Shown here: in pieces, positions 10,323 to 21,544 of the stretch
Numbering within the stretch: position 1 is the first letter of the stretch
How the letters are laid out: each line of letters begins with the position of its first letter
From: an uncultured Bacteroidales bacterium
Lineage (GTDB): Bacteria > Bacteroidota > Bacteroidia > Bacteroidales > UBA932
Length of the DNA stretch: 59,475 bases
Reading direction: 5' to 3'
Assembly: GCA_905234475.1 (NCBI GenBank)
Contig: CAJOHX010000025.1
Location: forward strand, 1-59,475
The notes under the pieces: generated by a model
Seen by the model: the letters and a program-made list of their open reading frames with translations, nothing else
Told to the model about the DNA's origin: nothing
The model's database searches: none
Position numbers and translations under genes: made by a program

Positions 10323-11860
10323 GGGAGGATGATTCGCAGACCAAATTCAGGACGGAAGGGGTCGACCCCCGGGAGCGGCTCGAACGGGAGCGGCTCGGCC
10401 GCCATCTTGCGGGCGGCGGGGGTCTTGGAGATGTAGCCGCAGAGCTTCAGGGCTTCGGCGAGCATGGACTCCTGCGGGTCGCCGAGCTGGCAGCCGTCGA
10501 CCGGACTGTCGGAGACCTTGACATCCGGGGCGAGTCCGTCCGGCATGCAGCGGGTCACGCCGTCCTTGTCCGCAAAGCGGGATACCATCACGTACAGGCC
10601 CCAGTTGTCTGTGTATTGCTTACCCTTTTTGACGAGATCCTCGTCGAGCTGGTCGGCATAGTCGTCGTAGAACTCCGGGCCTTCCATCAGGAAGCCGCTG
10701 CAGAATTTGCCATGTGTCTGCTGCCCCACGAGGGTGATGTCCATATAGGGATACAGGTCGCAGAGGATGGCCTCCGAGGCGGAGGCGCTGCTGCTTCCGA
10801 CGATGGCGTAGAGCTTGCTGATGCCGAGGTTGGCGCCCTCGGTGGAGCAGGAGCGGATGACTTCGCCCTTCGCGTCCCTGTCCGTGACAACCACCTCGAA
10901 ATAGGTGTCGGTGTCTTTGTTGTTCTTCCTGTAATACTCGGTCAGGCCGGCATTGTAGACCTCGGTGGCGAGGACATTCCCGGCGGTCACGACCGCTTCC
11001 GGCGCCAGGATGGAGGCGAGAACCCGCTCCGTGAAGGTATAGCCGCCGCCGTTGTAGCGCAGGTCGAGGATGAGCTCCTGGATGCCTTCGGCCTTGAGCT
11101 CCTTCGCCACGCGGACCAGGTCCTTGCCGGAGTCCATGGTGAAGCTGGTGTAGACCAGGTAGCCCACCTTCTTGCCGCCGCAGTCAAAGACACGGCTCAG
11201 CACGACGGGGTCCTCGTACATCTGTACGGCATTCATCTTGACCGTCTTGCCGCCGTGCAGCGTGATCTCCACGCTGTCGCCGCCCATCAGCTCGTCGGTG
11301 ATGATCTGGGTGGCCTGGGAGGAGAGGCTGACGTTTCCGTTCTTGTCCTTGACCAGGGGCAGGGTCTTGCCGTTGACCTTGACGATGGTGTCGCCGCGCT
11401 GCAGGCCGGCCTTGCGGGCGGGGCTGTCGGCGTAGGTGAGCGTCACCACGGCACAGGCGGACGTGTAGTCGCTGTCGTAGACATACAGGGAGAAATCAAA
11501 ACCGTAGGTCTTCTGGTAGCCGGACACCCGGCCGACAAAGGTGCTGAAATCGTCGTAGAGTTTCGTCCAGCGGTCCGTGTCCGCACGCTTGCCGTCCACG
11601 GTCCGGTGGTAGCGGATGTCAGCCACCTTGGCGATGGGTTCGTCCGTGTCCTCCCACGAATCGATCCCGTCCTTGATCTCTGCGTTCCAGAGGTAGTAGA
11701 GGTTCATCGTGTTGCGGGCGAAGGTATTGACGTACAGGTAGGTATTCTTGAGCTCGATCTCTTCCTGGCTCTCCTCCCCGCCGTTGTTGAGCGGGTCCTT
11801 GCAGCCGGGGACAAGCCCCAGCGAGAGGATCAGGATGAGCGGTATCCAAAGCTTTCTCAT
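10319..11860 (-). CDS. S41-family peptidase, lipoprotein
   Basis: C-terminal-processing type serine peptidase of 513 aa. It has a lipoprotein signal (LSLGLVPGC, Cys20), an N-terminal helical region, a PDZ-like domain (about residues 130-200, with AGLQRGDTIVKVNG), and the S41 catalytic core: LILDLRYNGGGYT, then VGSSSASASEAIL with the likely nucleophile Ser, then VGQQTHGKFCSG with a Lys. Such proteins cut unstructured C-termini in the periplasm or at the surface. It is first in a minus-strand operon with the subtilase and the PorV-like barrel, and overlaps the subtilase start by 4 bases. A -7 box lies 25 bases upstream. Confidence 0.9.
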   Translation of the reverse strand: MRKLWIPLILILSLGLVPGCKDPLNNGGEESQEEIELKNTYLYVNTFARNTMNLYYLWNAEIKDGIDSWEDTDEPIAKVADIRYHRTVDGKRADTDRWTKLYDDFSTFVGRVSGYQKTYGFDFSLYVYDSDYTSACAVVTLTYADSPARKAGLQRGDTIVKVNGKTLPLVKDKNGNVSLSSQATQIITDELMGGDSVEITLHGGKTVKMNAVQMYEDPVVLSRVFDCGGKKVGYLVYTSFTMDSGKDLVRVAKELKAEGIQELILDLRYNGGGYTFTERVLASILAPEAVVTAGNVLATEVYNAGLTEYYRKNNKDTDTYFEVVVTDRDAKGEVIRSCSTEGANLGISKLYAIVGSSSASASEAILCDLYPYMDITLVGQQTHGKFCSGFLMEGPEFYDDYADQLDEDLVKKGKQYTDNWGLYVMVSRFADKDGVTRCMPDGLAPDVKVSDSPVDGCQLGDPQESMLAEALKLCGYISKTPAARKMAAEPLPFEPLPGVDPFRPEFGLRIILP

Positions 11861-11885
11861 AAAGAGTCAGTTTCCATTTAGAATT

Positions 11886-11893
11886 CAAATATA
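11886..11893 (-). promoter_or_regulatory. -7 box for the S41/S8/PorV-like operon
   Basis: On the minus strand TATATTTG matches the Bacteroidota -7 box exactly, 25 bases before the ATG of the S41 gene. A clear TTTG at the -33 position is not seen. Confidence 0.6.
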
Positions 11894-12359
11894 CACTTTT
11901 TTTTGAAACTGCCGGGGCATGCAGCCAGACGGGCGCCGGATGCATCTTTATATAGGGTTTGCGCAAGGCCGCGCAGGTACGCGCGTATGGCGGCAGTAAA
12001 CCTTTTGAGAATCAATAGATTAAGGCAAATGAAAAAATCGGCGAATCCTGAATTTGGCTAACGATTGAAAGTTATTCTGCGATTTCGGTTTCAAATCGAA
12101 ATTAAATTTCTTCATAAATCGCAAAATAATGCGCGAAAAAGGCGAAAACCTATCTCGTACACAAGCAGTTGCCCGCTTACAAATTTGGATTTCTGAAAAA
12201 ATCTTCCGAAATTGCGCGGAAATTCCGTGTACTAGACAAGAGCGGTATTTGGTTTTTCGGCCAAAAATACCGATTTTGCGCGGTAATTTTTGTGTGCGTA
12301 CTCCGCACATGCACAAGTAACTATGTTTTGTTAGTATAGTTTATTGTTTAATTAAATTA
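11894..12359. other. AT-rich intergenic region upstream of susC
   Basis: About 500 bases lie between the divergent S41 and susC genes. I see no convincing gene: short ORFs on both strands lack family features. The right half is much more AT-rich than the surroundings. It contains weak hairpins: CGGTATTTGG with CCAAAAATACCG near 12241-12271, and TGTGCG/CGCACA near 12291-12309. TATGTTTT (near 12323) is one base off a -7 box and could serve susC. Regulatory leader or decayed sequence are both possible. Confidence 0.4.
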
Positions 12360-15300
12360 ATGCTTATGAAAAAAGCAAAACTGTTCTTCAGCGCCATGTT
12401 TGTGCTGATCGCAGCGTCCCTGAGCGCCCAGAATATCCGGGTGACGGGTACGGTCCGTGATGCGCAGACAGGCGAGGGTGTTCCGTTTGCTTCCGTCGTC
12501 ATCAAAGGCACGATGACTGGTGCCTCCTCTGACGCAAACGGCGCTTACACCATCAACGCACCCTCTAACGGTACGCTTGATTTCTCCGCAGTGGGTTATC
12601 TGACCCAGAGCGTGGAGATCAACGCCCGCGCCGAGGTGAACGTCGCTCTTCAGCCGGACAGCGAGATGCTGGAAGAGACCATCGTGGTCGCTTACGGTAC
12701 CGCTACCAAGAGCTCCTTCACCGGATCTGCGGCCATGGTGGACAGCGAGACCATCTCCAAGAAACTGACCTCGAAGGTGACGAGTGCCCTGGCCGGCACG
12801 ACCCCGGGTGTGCAGATCATCTCCTCCAGCGGCGACCCGACCGGCGGCAGCCCGACCATCCGCATCCGCGGTATCGGCTCCATGAACGCCAGCTCCTCCC
12901 CGCTCATCGTGGTGGACGGTGCCCCGTACGAGGGCTCCATCTCTGACATCAACCCGAACGATGTCGAGTCCATGTCCGTCCTGAAGGATGCCGCCGCATC
13001 CGCCATCTACGGTCACCGTGGAGCCAACGGCGTTATCCTCATCACCACCAAGCGCGGTAAGGCCGGCGAGGCCACGGTGCGTTTCGACGCCCGCTACGGT
13101 GTCAACTCCCGCCTCATCCCGCAGTACGATGTGATCACCGACCCGGCCGAGTACTATGAGACCTACTACAAGCTCATGTACAACAAGTACTACTACACCG
13201 GGCACACCGTGGCCGAGTCCTACGCCTACGCCGACCAGAACCTCTTCAACGAGAACAACGGCGGTCTGGGCTACCAGGTCTACACCGTTCCCGACGGCGA
13301 GAAGCTCATCGGTACCAACTTCAAGATCAACCCGAACGCCAAGCTCGGCTATTCCGACGGTGAGTTCTACTACCAGCCGGATGACTGGTATGCGGAGACC
13401 TTCCACAATTCCATCCGTCAGGAGTACAACGTCAGCGCCAGCGGCGCGACGGACCGCTTCAACTATTACGGTGCCCTCAGCTACCTCAACGACGGCGGTA
13501 TCGTCTACAACTCCGGTTACAAGCGCTACACCGCCCGTCTGAACGCAGAGTACCAGGTGAAGGACTGGATCCGCTTCACGACCAACATCAGTTACTCCTA
13601 CTCTGATTCCGACAACGTGTCTTCCGGCAGCTGGGGTTCCTCCGGCAACGCCTTCTACATCGCCAACAACATCGGTCCTATCTATCCGCTGTATGTCCGC
13701 AAGGTCGATGAAGCCGGACGTCCTTACCTCTATCAGGAGGGCGGCCGCCAGATCTTCGACTCCAACAATACCAACTTCAAGCGTCCGAACTTCGTGGGTA
13801 ACGCTATCCGCGATATCTACAACGACGTCAAGAAGTCCTATGCCGACGTGCTCGTGGGCAAGTGGGGCCTCATCCTGACTCCGATCAAGGGCCTCACCCT
13901 CAATGCCAACATCGGTATCACCGATGACAACACCCGCTACAACTATCTGTACAGCGTGTTCGGATCCGCCTCCGGTGTGGACGGCCAGGTCGCAGTCGGT
14001 CATTCCCGCATGTTCACCGTCAACCAGCAGTACCTTGCCGAGTACAAGTTCGACCTCGCCGATGTCCATCATTTCGACATCCTGGCCGGTTACGAGCAGT
14101 ACGAGCGCAAGAGCCAGAGCCTCGACGGTTCCAATGACCACCTCTTCAACCCGAACGTGGGTGAGATTGACAACGCCGACGGCACCGACAGCCGCAGCGT
14201 CTCCTCCTCCGCCAACTACTACATGACGGAAGGCTTCCTCGCCCGTGCCCAGTACGACTACAACGGCACCATCTTCGTGTCCGGCTCCTTCCGCCGCGAT
14301 GCATCTTCCCGCTTTGCGCCCGGTCACCGCTGGGGCAACTTCGGTTCCCTCGGCGCCGCCTGGCTCATCAGCAAGGAGAGCTGGTTCAATGTCCCGGCAG
14401 TCAACATGCTCAAGCTCAAGGCCAGCTACGGTGTGCAGGGTAACGACGGTCTCGGTTCCAACTTCCCGTATTCCGATCAGTACCAGCACTCCTACGATGG
14501 TACGAACTACGCTCTGACCCTTACCTACAAGGGTAATGAGGACCTCACCTGGGAGACCAACATGTCCTTCAACGCCGGTGTTGATTTCGAACTCTTCAAC
14601 GGCTACCTCAACGGTACCATCGAGTACTTCAACCGCGACACCAAGGACCTGCTCTACTCCAAGAGCGTCCCTCTGTCTTCCGGCAACCCGACCGGTTCCA
14701 TGCCGGTGAACGTCGGTTCCATCCGCAACCGCGGTTTCGAGGCTGCCCTCGACGGCGCCATCATCCGCACCCGTGACATCCAGTTGAACTGGAACGTCAA
14801 CGTCAGCACCTACAAGAACACCATCCTCGAGCTCGATGAGAGCGTCTCCGAGAACGGTATCCGCGGATCCAACTTCATCTACAAGGTCGGCGGTTCCCTC
14901 TACGACGCTTACATGTACAAGTATGCCGGTGTCGACGAGCAGGGCCGCGGCCTCTACTGGAAGCACACGGATGAGGTGAAGGACGAGAACGGCAACATTA
15001 AGGAGCAGGCCAAGGACGAGACCACCACGGTCTTCTCCGATGCCACCCGCTACGAGCTCGGCACCGTCCTTCCCAAGCTGTACGGCGGTTTCGGCCTCAG
15101 CCTCAACGCCTACGGCTTCGACCTCTCCGCCCAGTGCTCCTTCCAGCTCGGCGGCAAGTACTACGACGGTAACTACCAGCAGCTCATGTGGACCCAGGCT
15201 TCCGCCGGCCAGGCATGGCACAAGGATGTGCTGAAGGCCTGGACGCCGGAGAACACCAACACCGACATCCCTCGTATGGACGGTGACACCCAGGTGGCCC

Positions 15301-15572
15301 AGAGCCCTGTGGATCGCTTCTTCGTGAGCTCCAACTACCTGAGCATCAACAACGTGACCCTTGGTTACACCCTTCCTGCAAACTGGACCCAGAAGATCAA
15401 GATCGCCTCTCTCCGCCTCTATGTGGCCGGTGAGAACCTTGCCGTCTTCTCCGCCCGCAAGGGTCTGGATCCGCGCAATGCATTCGGTCTCGGTTCCTTC
15501 ACGATGGCACAGGGCTCCTCTTCCTACGGCGCCATGCGTTCCATCACCGGAGGTATCACGCTCACTTTCTAA
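12360..15572 (+). CDS. SusC/RagA-family TonB-linked outer-membrane receptor
   Basis: A 1070-aa outer-membrane transporter. It has a signal peptide (to LSAQ), a carboxypeptidase-regulatory-like domain (about residues 25-100, VTGTVRDAQTGEGVPFASV), a TonB plug (EETIVVAYGTATKSSFTGSA, then SMSVLKDAAASAIYGHRGAN and GVILITTKRG), and a long beta barrel ending in GGITLTF. With the SusD partner it would take up a polymer fragment using TonB energy. No glycoside hydrolase lies nearby, while several peptidases do, so peptides are a reasonable guess for the substrate. No sigma/anti-sigma pair is seen. The start may be 12360 or the ATG two codons later (MKKAKLFFSA). Confidence 0.95.
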   Translation: MLMKKAKLFFSAMFVLIAASLSAQNIRVTGTVRDAQTGEGVPFASVVIKGTMTGASSDANGAYTINAPSNGTLDFSAVGYLTQSVEINARAEVNVALQPDSEMLEETIVVAYGTATKSSFTGSAAMVDSETISKKLTSKVTSALAGTTPGVQIISSSGDPTGGSPTIRIRGIGSMNASSSPLIVVDGAPYEGSISDINPNDVESMSVLKDAAASAIYGHRGANGVILITTKRGKAGEATVRFDARYGVNSRLIPQYDVITDPAEYYETYYKLMYNKYYYTGHTVAESYAYADQNLFNENNGGLGYQVYTVPDGEKLIGTNFKINPNAKLGYSDGEFYYQPDDWYAETFHNSIRQEYNVSASGATDRFNYYGALSYLNDGGIVYNSGYKRYTARLNAEYQVKDWIRFTTNISYSYSDSDNVSSGSWGSSGNAFYIANNIGPIYPLYVRKVDEAGRPYLYQEGGRQIFDSNNTNFKRPNFVGNAIRDIYNDVKKSYADVLVGKWGLILTPIKGLTLNANIGITDDNTRYNYLYSVFGSASGVDGQVAVGHSRMFTVNQQYLAEYKFDLADVHHFDILAGYEQYERKSQSLDGSNDHLFNPNVGEIDNADGTDSRSVSSSANYYMTEGFLARAQYDYNGTIFVSGSFRRDASSRFAPGHRWGNFGSLGAAWLISKESWFNVPAVNMLKLKASYGVQGNDGLGSNFPYSDQYQHSYDGTNYALTLTYKGNEDLTWETNMSFNAGVDFELFNGYLNGTIEYFNRDTKDLLYSKSVPLSSGNPTGSMPVNVGSIRNRGFEAALDGAIIRTRDIQLNWNVNVSTYKNTILELDESVSENGIRGSNFIYKVGGSLYDAYMYKYAGVDEQGRGLYWKHTDEVKDENGNIKEQAKDETTTVFSDATRYELGTVLPKLYGGFGLSLNAYGFDLSAQCSFQLGGKYYDGNYQQLMWTQASAGQAWHKDVLKAWTPENTNTDIPRMDGDTQVAQSPVDRFFVSSNYLSINNVTLGYTLPANWTQKIKIASLRLYVAGENLAVFSARKGLDPRNAFGLGSFTMAQGSSSYGAMRSITGGITLTF

Positions 15573-15590
15573 TCTAAAAGGGATTAAGAT

Positions 15591-17249
15591 ATGAAACTGA
15601 ATAAATTATTCTTCTCCATTGCCGTTGCCGTCGTTGCTTTCGCTTCCTGCGACAAGATCAACGAGATTGCTCCTGAGGGTGGCACCATGCTGGCCTCCCA
15701 GGTCCAGGAGACCAACGCGATCATCCCGTCCCGTGCTGCCGCTTCCTTCAACGGTATGTTTACCGCGATCGGTCAGCCTTGCAAGTTGGCGAATACTCCC
15801 GACGACTGGGGCTTCCTGATGATCCTCTTCTGCAACGACCTCGAGGGCGCCGACGCGCTCATCGCGGACAGCGGCTACAACTGGTTCAGCGTTTGCGGCG
15901 AGTACTCTTCCCGCAACAACACCTACCGCAACCCGCGCCTCCGCTATCAGGCTCCTTTCAATATGATCGGTGATGTCAACACCTTCCTGGCCGGTTTCGC
16001 CGAGGATGTGAGTGATCCCGAGAGTATCAACATGATGGCTCAGGCCCGTGTCCTGCGCGCATACTCCTACATGCTGCTGGCTCCCCAGTATCAGTTCGCC
16101 CCGCTCACCCAGGTGGCTGGCGAAGGCCTTGGCAAGGATCTCCCTTGCGTGCCGCTCGTGACCGGTGAGCCCGTGGACTTCACGAACAACCCCCGCGCCA
16201 CCGTGGGTGCGATCTACGACTTTGTCCTGGAGGACCTCACCGCCGCCATCGAGAAGCTCGAAGGCGCTACCCGTTCCTCCAAGATGTACATCGACGCCAA
16301 TGTGGCTTACGGTCTCCGCGCCCGCGTGAACCTGCTCCTCGGCAACTGGGATGCAGCTTACAACGACGCCGTGAAGGCTGCTGAGGGCTACACCCCGGCT
16401 ACCATCGCCGAGGTCTCCAAGCCGGCTTTCTACGACATCAACGAGCACAACTGGATCTGGGGTTACGACATGGCTGACGGCTATCCCAACTACATTGCCA
16501 ACAATGTCCGCGGCAACGGCCTCTACGCCACGACTTCCGCCTGGCTCCGTTCCTTCTCCAACAACGGTTACGCTCCTGCCTGCCAGTGCTACACCTGCAT
16601 CAACAGCATGCTCTGGAACAAGATCCCCGCGACCGACGTCCGCAAGGGCTGGTGGGTCGACGAGAACCTCGAGTCCCCGCTGCTGAAAGGTCTTGCATGG
16701 CCCGGTTTCCCCGATGTGGCCAATGCTGACGACGGCGACAACAAGCTCGCCTTCCTGCCTTATACCAACGTGAAGTTCGGCGCCTGGTCCATCGCCAACG
16801 TCCTCAACGAGGAGGATATGCCGCTCATGCGCGTTGAGGAGATGATCCTCATCCAGGCTGAGGCCAAGGCCCACACCGATGCCGGCACTGCCAAGAGCAT
16901 CCTCGAGAACTTCGTGACGACCTATCGCGATCCTGCGTACAGCGCAGACGCCGGCGGCCGCACGCTCCTCGACGAGATCTGGTTCCAGCGCCGCGTCGAG
17001 CTCTGGGGCGAAGGTTTCGGTGTGTTCGACAACCTCCGTCTTGACAAGCCCATCGTCCGTTCCCACGGCGCGGGCACTTCCAACATCGCCGATGCGTTCC
17101 GCTTCAACATCGACTCCCAGGATCCCTGGCTGAGGATGCGTTTCCCGCAGGGTGAGATGAATACCAACTTCGGTATCGTCGACAACCAGGGTGGCCAGCA
17201 GCCGACCATCGACATGAATCCCGGTCTTAAGGACGGTGTCACTGACTAA
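15591..17249 (+). CDS. SusD/RagB-family nutrient-binding lipoprotein
   Basis: A 552-aa surface lipoprotein (MKLNKLFFSIAVAVVAFASC, Cys20) that forms the lid over the SusC barrel. The SusD features are visible: ARVLRAYSYMLLAPQYQF (TPR-like helices), MRVEEMILIQAEAKAHT, and EIWFQRRVELWGEGFGVFDN near the end. It lies 18 bases after susC, so the two form a standard pair. The substrate cannot be read from the sequence. Confidence 0.95.
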   Translation: MKLNKLFFSIAVAVVAFASCDKINEIAPEGGTMLASQVQETNAIIPSRAAASFNGMFTAIGQPCKLANTPDDWGFLMILFCNDLEGADALIADSGYNWFSVCGEYSSRNNTYRNPRLRYQAPFNMIGDVNTFLAGFAEDVSDPESINMMAQARVLRAYSYMLLAPQYQFAPLTQVAGEGLGKDLPCVPLVTGEPVDFTNNPRATVGAIYDFVLEDLTAAIEKLEGATRSSKMYIDANVAYGLRARVNLLLGNWDAAYNDAVKAAEGYTPATIAEVSKPAFYDINEHNWIWGYDMADGYPNYIANNVRGNGLYATTSAWLRSFSNNGYAPACQCYTCINSMLWNKIPATDVRKGWWVDENLESPLLKGLAWPGFPDVANADDGDNKLAFLPYTNVKFGAWSIANVLNEEDMPLMRVEEMILIQAEAKAHTDAGTAKSILENFVTTYRDPAYSADAGGRTLLDEIWFQRRVELWGEGFGVFDNLRLDKPIVRSHGAGTSNIADAFRFNIDSQDPWLRMRFPQGEMNTNFGIVDNQGGQQPTIDMNPGLKDGVTD

Positions 17250-17266
17250 TTTAAACAGATTGCCGT

Positions 17267-19837
17267 ATGAAAAAGTATATTAAATATTTCGCTTGGATTG
17301 CTGCGGCCGCTTTCGCGGTGGTTTCCTGCCAGGAAGAGGTGCAGCCCCATCAGCCGGGTGAGCCCGATGCTTCCGGTTGCTACGGCGTGTATTTCCCTAC
17401 GCAGGCTGCCAGTGGCATGCATGTTTACAGCCCTGTTCAGGACCCGAGCGTAGAGATCACGCTGAAGCGTACCAACACCACCGGTTCCATCTCCGTGCCG
17501 ATCGTGGCCACGTGCTCCGAGGAAGGCATCTTCACCGTGGGTGACGCTACCTTTGCCGACGGCCAGGACGAGACCACCTTCATGGTCAGTTTCCCGACTG
17601 CCCAGGAAGGGACCACTTACACTGCGAGCTTCACCATTGAGGATACGCAGTACGCTTCCATGTATAGCAGCAATGCCATTTCCCTCGATTTCTCCGTGAT
17701 GCGAGTCCAAATGGTTCCGCTGAAGGACGAGTCCGGCAAGGAAGCCGTTGTTACGTTCCATGTCAAAAACGACTTCTTGGGTGATTTCGGTGTTGACGTT
17801 GCCTCCTATGATCTCGAGGGTAAAATCGAGTATTATGAGGTCGACAATGTCCGCTATTGCCAGGTTGTCGTGCCTGCGGATGGAGGTATCTGGGGCGCCG
17901 ATGCGGTGATCAATTTCACCTGGTATCCCAAGCAGACTTACACCTATGGTGACGCCGCCTATCAGCCGCTGGAAGTTGCTGTCCAGTATACCGGTTACTC
18001 CCTTGACGGTGCCGAAGTCGGTGAGGATCATCCTTGCCGGGTCCTGTTCTGCGACTACTACCACCACTACTCGGACCTCAAGGGCAACAGCCTTGGTACC
18101 TTCTTTGATTTCATGAAGAATTATGGCGCCAATTATAAACTCAGCTACTACGACGGCCATGGTGGCTTCTACTTCAACCTGGTTTACGATATTGAGGGAA
18201 CCAACTACTGGTATGGCTTCTGCGACGGCTCTGTCGTAGGTATTGCCTCCGGTTACACCCGCACAGACTTCACAATGAAGGGCATTGAGGCTGGTTTTAC
18301 CGAGGATGGCAAGCTCCCGCTGTCGTTCTACGCGGGCGAGAACGCCACCAAGATTGCCTTCGTCGTGGCTGCCGGTGAACTGACCGCTACGCAGATCAGC
18401 AACCAGGTCAACGCCATCGCTGACGGTTCTGCCGAGGATGTCGTCGTCCTCGCCGAACTGGCCCCTGCCAAGTATAAGGGTAAGGATGTGGTCGCCGCCG
18501 GTGCCGAGGTGACGCTCCCGGAGACGGGTGTCTACACCGTCGTGGCCGTGTCTTATAACGACAAAGACAAGCCTTACGACAGCGCGTCCACTACGGCCAA
18601 CTATGTGGCCGCCGGTGACGTGGAGGCGATGGCCGTGGACATCACCACGGGTGTCGGCTCTGCCGCCAAGTACAAGGGTGCCAACACCGACTCTTCCGTC
18701 GAGGCCTGGATCTACGGTTCTGATATCGTGGACGCCAAGATGATTGTCGTGTCCTATATGGATCTGATGAGCTCCGCAGATGATGTCCTGGCTGCTGTCA
18801 AGGCTGCCAAGTCCCTGCCTGCCGCTGCCATCGAGGCCATCAACGGTGACGGTTACGTGACTTTGGCACAGGGCCTGCTCCCCGGCACTGAGTACTACTC
18901 GGTGGTCTGGGCCAGCAACGGCTTTGAGGAAGGCGTCTTCATCTCCGATGAGGGTGTCTACACCACCGGCGATCCTCTCCCGATCTATCAGACCTTCACT
19001 GCCAATAGCTGGGATGATGATGCCGAGCTTGCTGACCGCAGCGAGTGGCTGGGCGACTGGAACTACTACGCCGTCGATTACTACGGCGAGACGGGCCTGC
19101 GTGAGTTCATCGGCCCAGTCTCCATTGCCGCGAGCGAGACGCCGACCGAAGGTCCTGATGACTATGGTCTGTACGACGAGTATGCCATTGTGGACGGCCT
19201 GTTCGGCGACCTGGCGTACTATGCCGCGTACGGCTACGACCTGGACGGCCAAGTGGAGATGGATGTGTATGGCGGAGCCATGTACTCCTGCTCCAATACC
19301 AATGTGCCGGGAGACTGCAGCATTCACATCTATTCCAAGGGGAGAGACTCCTGGATGGATTATGCTCATGCTTACTTCTCCGCCTTTATCCCGGTCATGG
19401 ACGGCTACTACGCTTTCGTGGACTGCTCGAGCTATGCAAGTTCGTACAACTTCACGGGTCTGAGAATCGTCTCCGACTATGTGTGGAACGCCTACTACGA
19501 CCTGCTCCTCGTCGATCCCAACAAGGATGACAACGGCCTGTCCCAGTCCTCCATCAACGCCGCCGTGCTCCGTGCCCGCAAGCTGATGAAGGCCAGCGCC
19601 GCCGAGGTGGACAAGCACCTTGTGCTGAACGGCAAGGCCCGAGCGAAGGCCATCATCGACACCTACAAGCAGATGCAGAAGGGTGTGACGGTGTATGACG
19701 ACTTCCAGGCTGTCGACGGCACCTGCCCGGTCAAGACCGTCTCCGTCAGCGTGAAGTGCATTGCTCCCGCTGTCTATGCTGACAGCGCAGTCAATCAGCA
19801 GAGGAAGAGTATCGGCAAAGCCGTTAAGTTTCAGTAA
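17267..19837 (+). CDS. Large lipoprotein of unknown function in the SusC/SusD operon
   Basis: An 856-aa lipoprotein (MKKYIKYFAWIAAAAFAVVSC, Cys21). The N-terminal ~140 residues look like a beta-sandwich of the kind found in SusE-position lipoproteins (SVEITLKRTNTTGSISVPIV, then FADGQDETTFMVSFP). The middle has Tyr/Asp-rich beta segments and fibronectin-like strands (TVVAVSYNDKDKPY). The C-terminus is helical and basic. I recognise no catalytic motif. It lies 17 bases after susD and before a strong terminator, so it is the third gene of the operon and probably binds the substrate at the cell surface. Confidence 0.85.
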   Translation: MKKYIKYFAWIAAAAFAVVSCQEEVQPHQPGEPDASGCYGVYFPTQAASGMHVYSPVQDPSVEITLKRTNTTGSISVPIVATCSEEGIFTVGDATFADGQDETTFMVSFPTAQEGTTYTASFTIEDTQYASMYSSNAISLDFSVMRVQMVPLKDESGKEAVVTFHVKNDFLGDFGVDVASYDLEGKIEYYEVDNVRYCQVVVPADGGIWGADAVINFTWYPKQTYTYGDAAYQPLEVAVQYTGYSLDGAEVGEDHPCRVLFCDYYHHYSDLKGNSLGTFFDFMKNYGANYKLSYYDGHGGFYFNLVYDIEGTNYWYGFCDGSVVGIASGYTRTDFTMKGIEAGFTEDGKLPLSFYAGENATKIAFVVAAGELTATQISNQVNAIADGSAEDVVVLAELAPAKYKGKDVVAAGAEVTLPETGVYTVVAVSYNDKDKPYDSASTTANYVAAGDVEAMAVDITTGVGSAAKYKGANTDSSVEAWIYGSDIVDAKMIVVSYMDLMSSADDVLAAVKAAKSLPAAAIEAINGDGYVTLAQGLLPGTEYYSVVWASNGFEEGVFISDEGVYTTGDPLPIYQTFTANSWDDDAELADRSEWLGDWNYYAVDYYGETGLREFIGPVSIAASETPTEGPDDYGLYDEYAIVDGLFGDLAYYAAYGYDLDGQVEMDVYGGAMYSCSNTNVPGDCSIHIYSKGRDSWMDYAHAYFSAFIPVMDGYYAFVDCSSYASSYNFTGLRIVSDYVWNAYYDLLLVDPNKDDNGLSQSSINAAVLRARKLMKASAAEVDKHLVLNGKARAKAIIDTYKQMQKGVTVYDDFQAVDGTCPVKTVSVSVKCIAPAVYADSAVNQQRKSIGKAVKFQ

Positions 19838-19842
19838 TTCCC

Positions 19843-19905
19843 GTGACGGTCGCTGACCGTCACCTGTAAAAAGAAAGCCGAGCCTGATAGCCCGGCTTTC
19901 TTTTT
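19843..19905 (+). terminator. Hairpin plus intrinsic terminator ending the SusC/SusD operon
   Basis: First a perfect 8-bp hairpin GTGACGGT/ACCGTCAC (19843-19863). Then a terminator with a perfect 13-bp stem (AAAAAGAAAGCCG at 19868-19880, complement at 19893-19905) whose 3' arm ends in a T-run. The last T residues also form the -33 box of the next promoter. Confidence 0.9.
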
Positions 19906-19933
19906 GTATCAAAAAGAATATTTCGTACATTTG
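19903..19933 (+). promoter_or_regulatory. Promoter of the S8 subtilase gene
   Basis: TTTG at 19903-19906 and TACATTTG at 19926-19933, separated by 19 bases, match the Bacteroidota -33/-7 consensus. The -33 box is made of the T-tract of the preceding terminator. The ATG lies 27 bases after the -7 box. Confidence 0.85.
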
Positions 19934-19960
19934 CGAATATTGTTTTTGGAAAGAAGAGAT

Positions 19961-21543
<1,583 letters not shown>

Positions 21544-21544
<1 letters not shown>

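Noticed and set aside
12020..12320. Short overlapping ORFs on both strands (98 and 63 codons) in the gap before susC
   Set aside because: No signal peptide, domain or promoter; the composition is simply that of AT-rich non-coding DNA.
12357..15221. Long minus-strand open frame (954 codons) opposite susC
   Set aside because: It lies wholly antisense to a clear SusC gene and reads as Val/Gly/Asp-rich sequence without family motifs; GC-rich codons often leave the complementary frame open.
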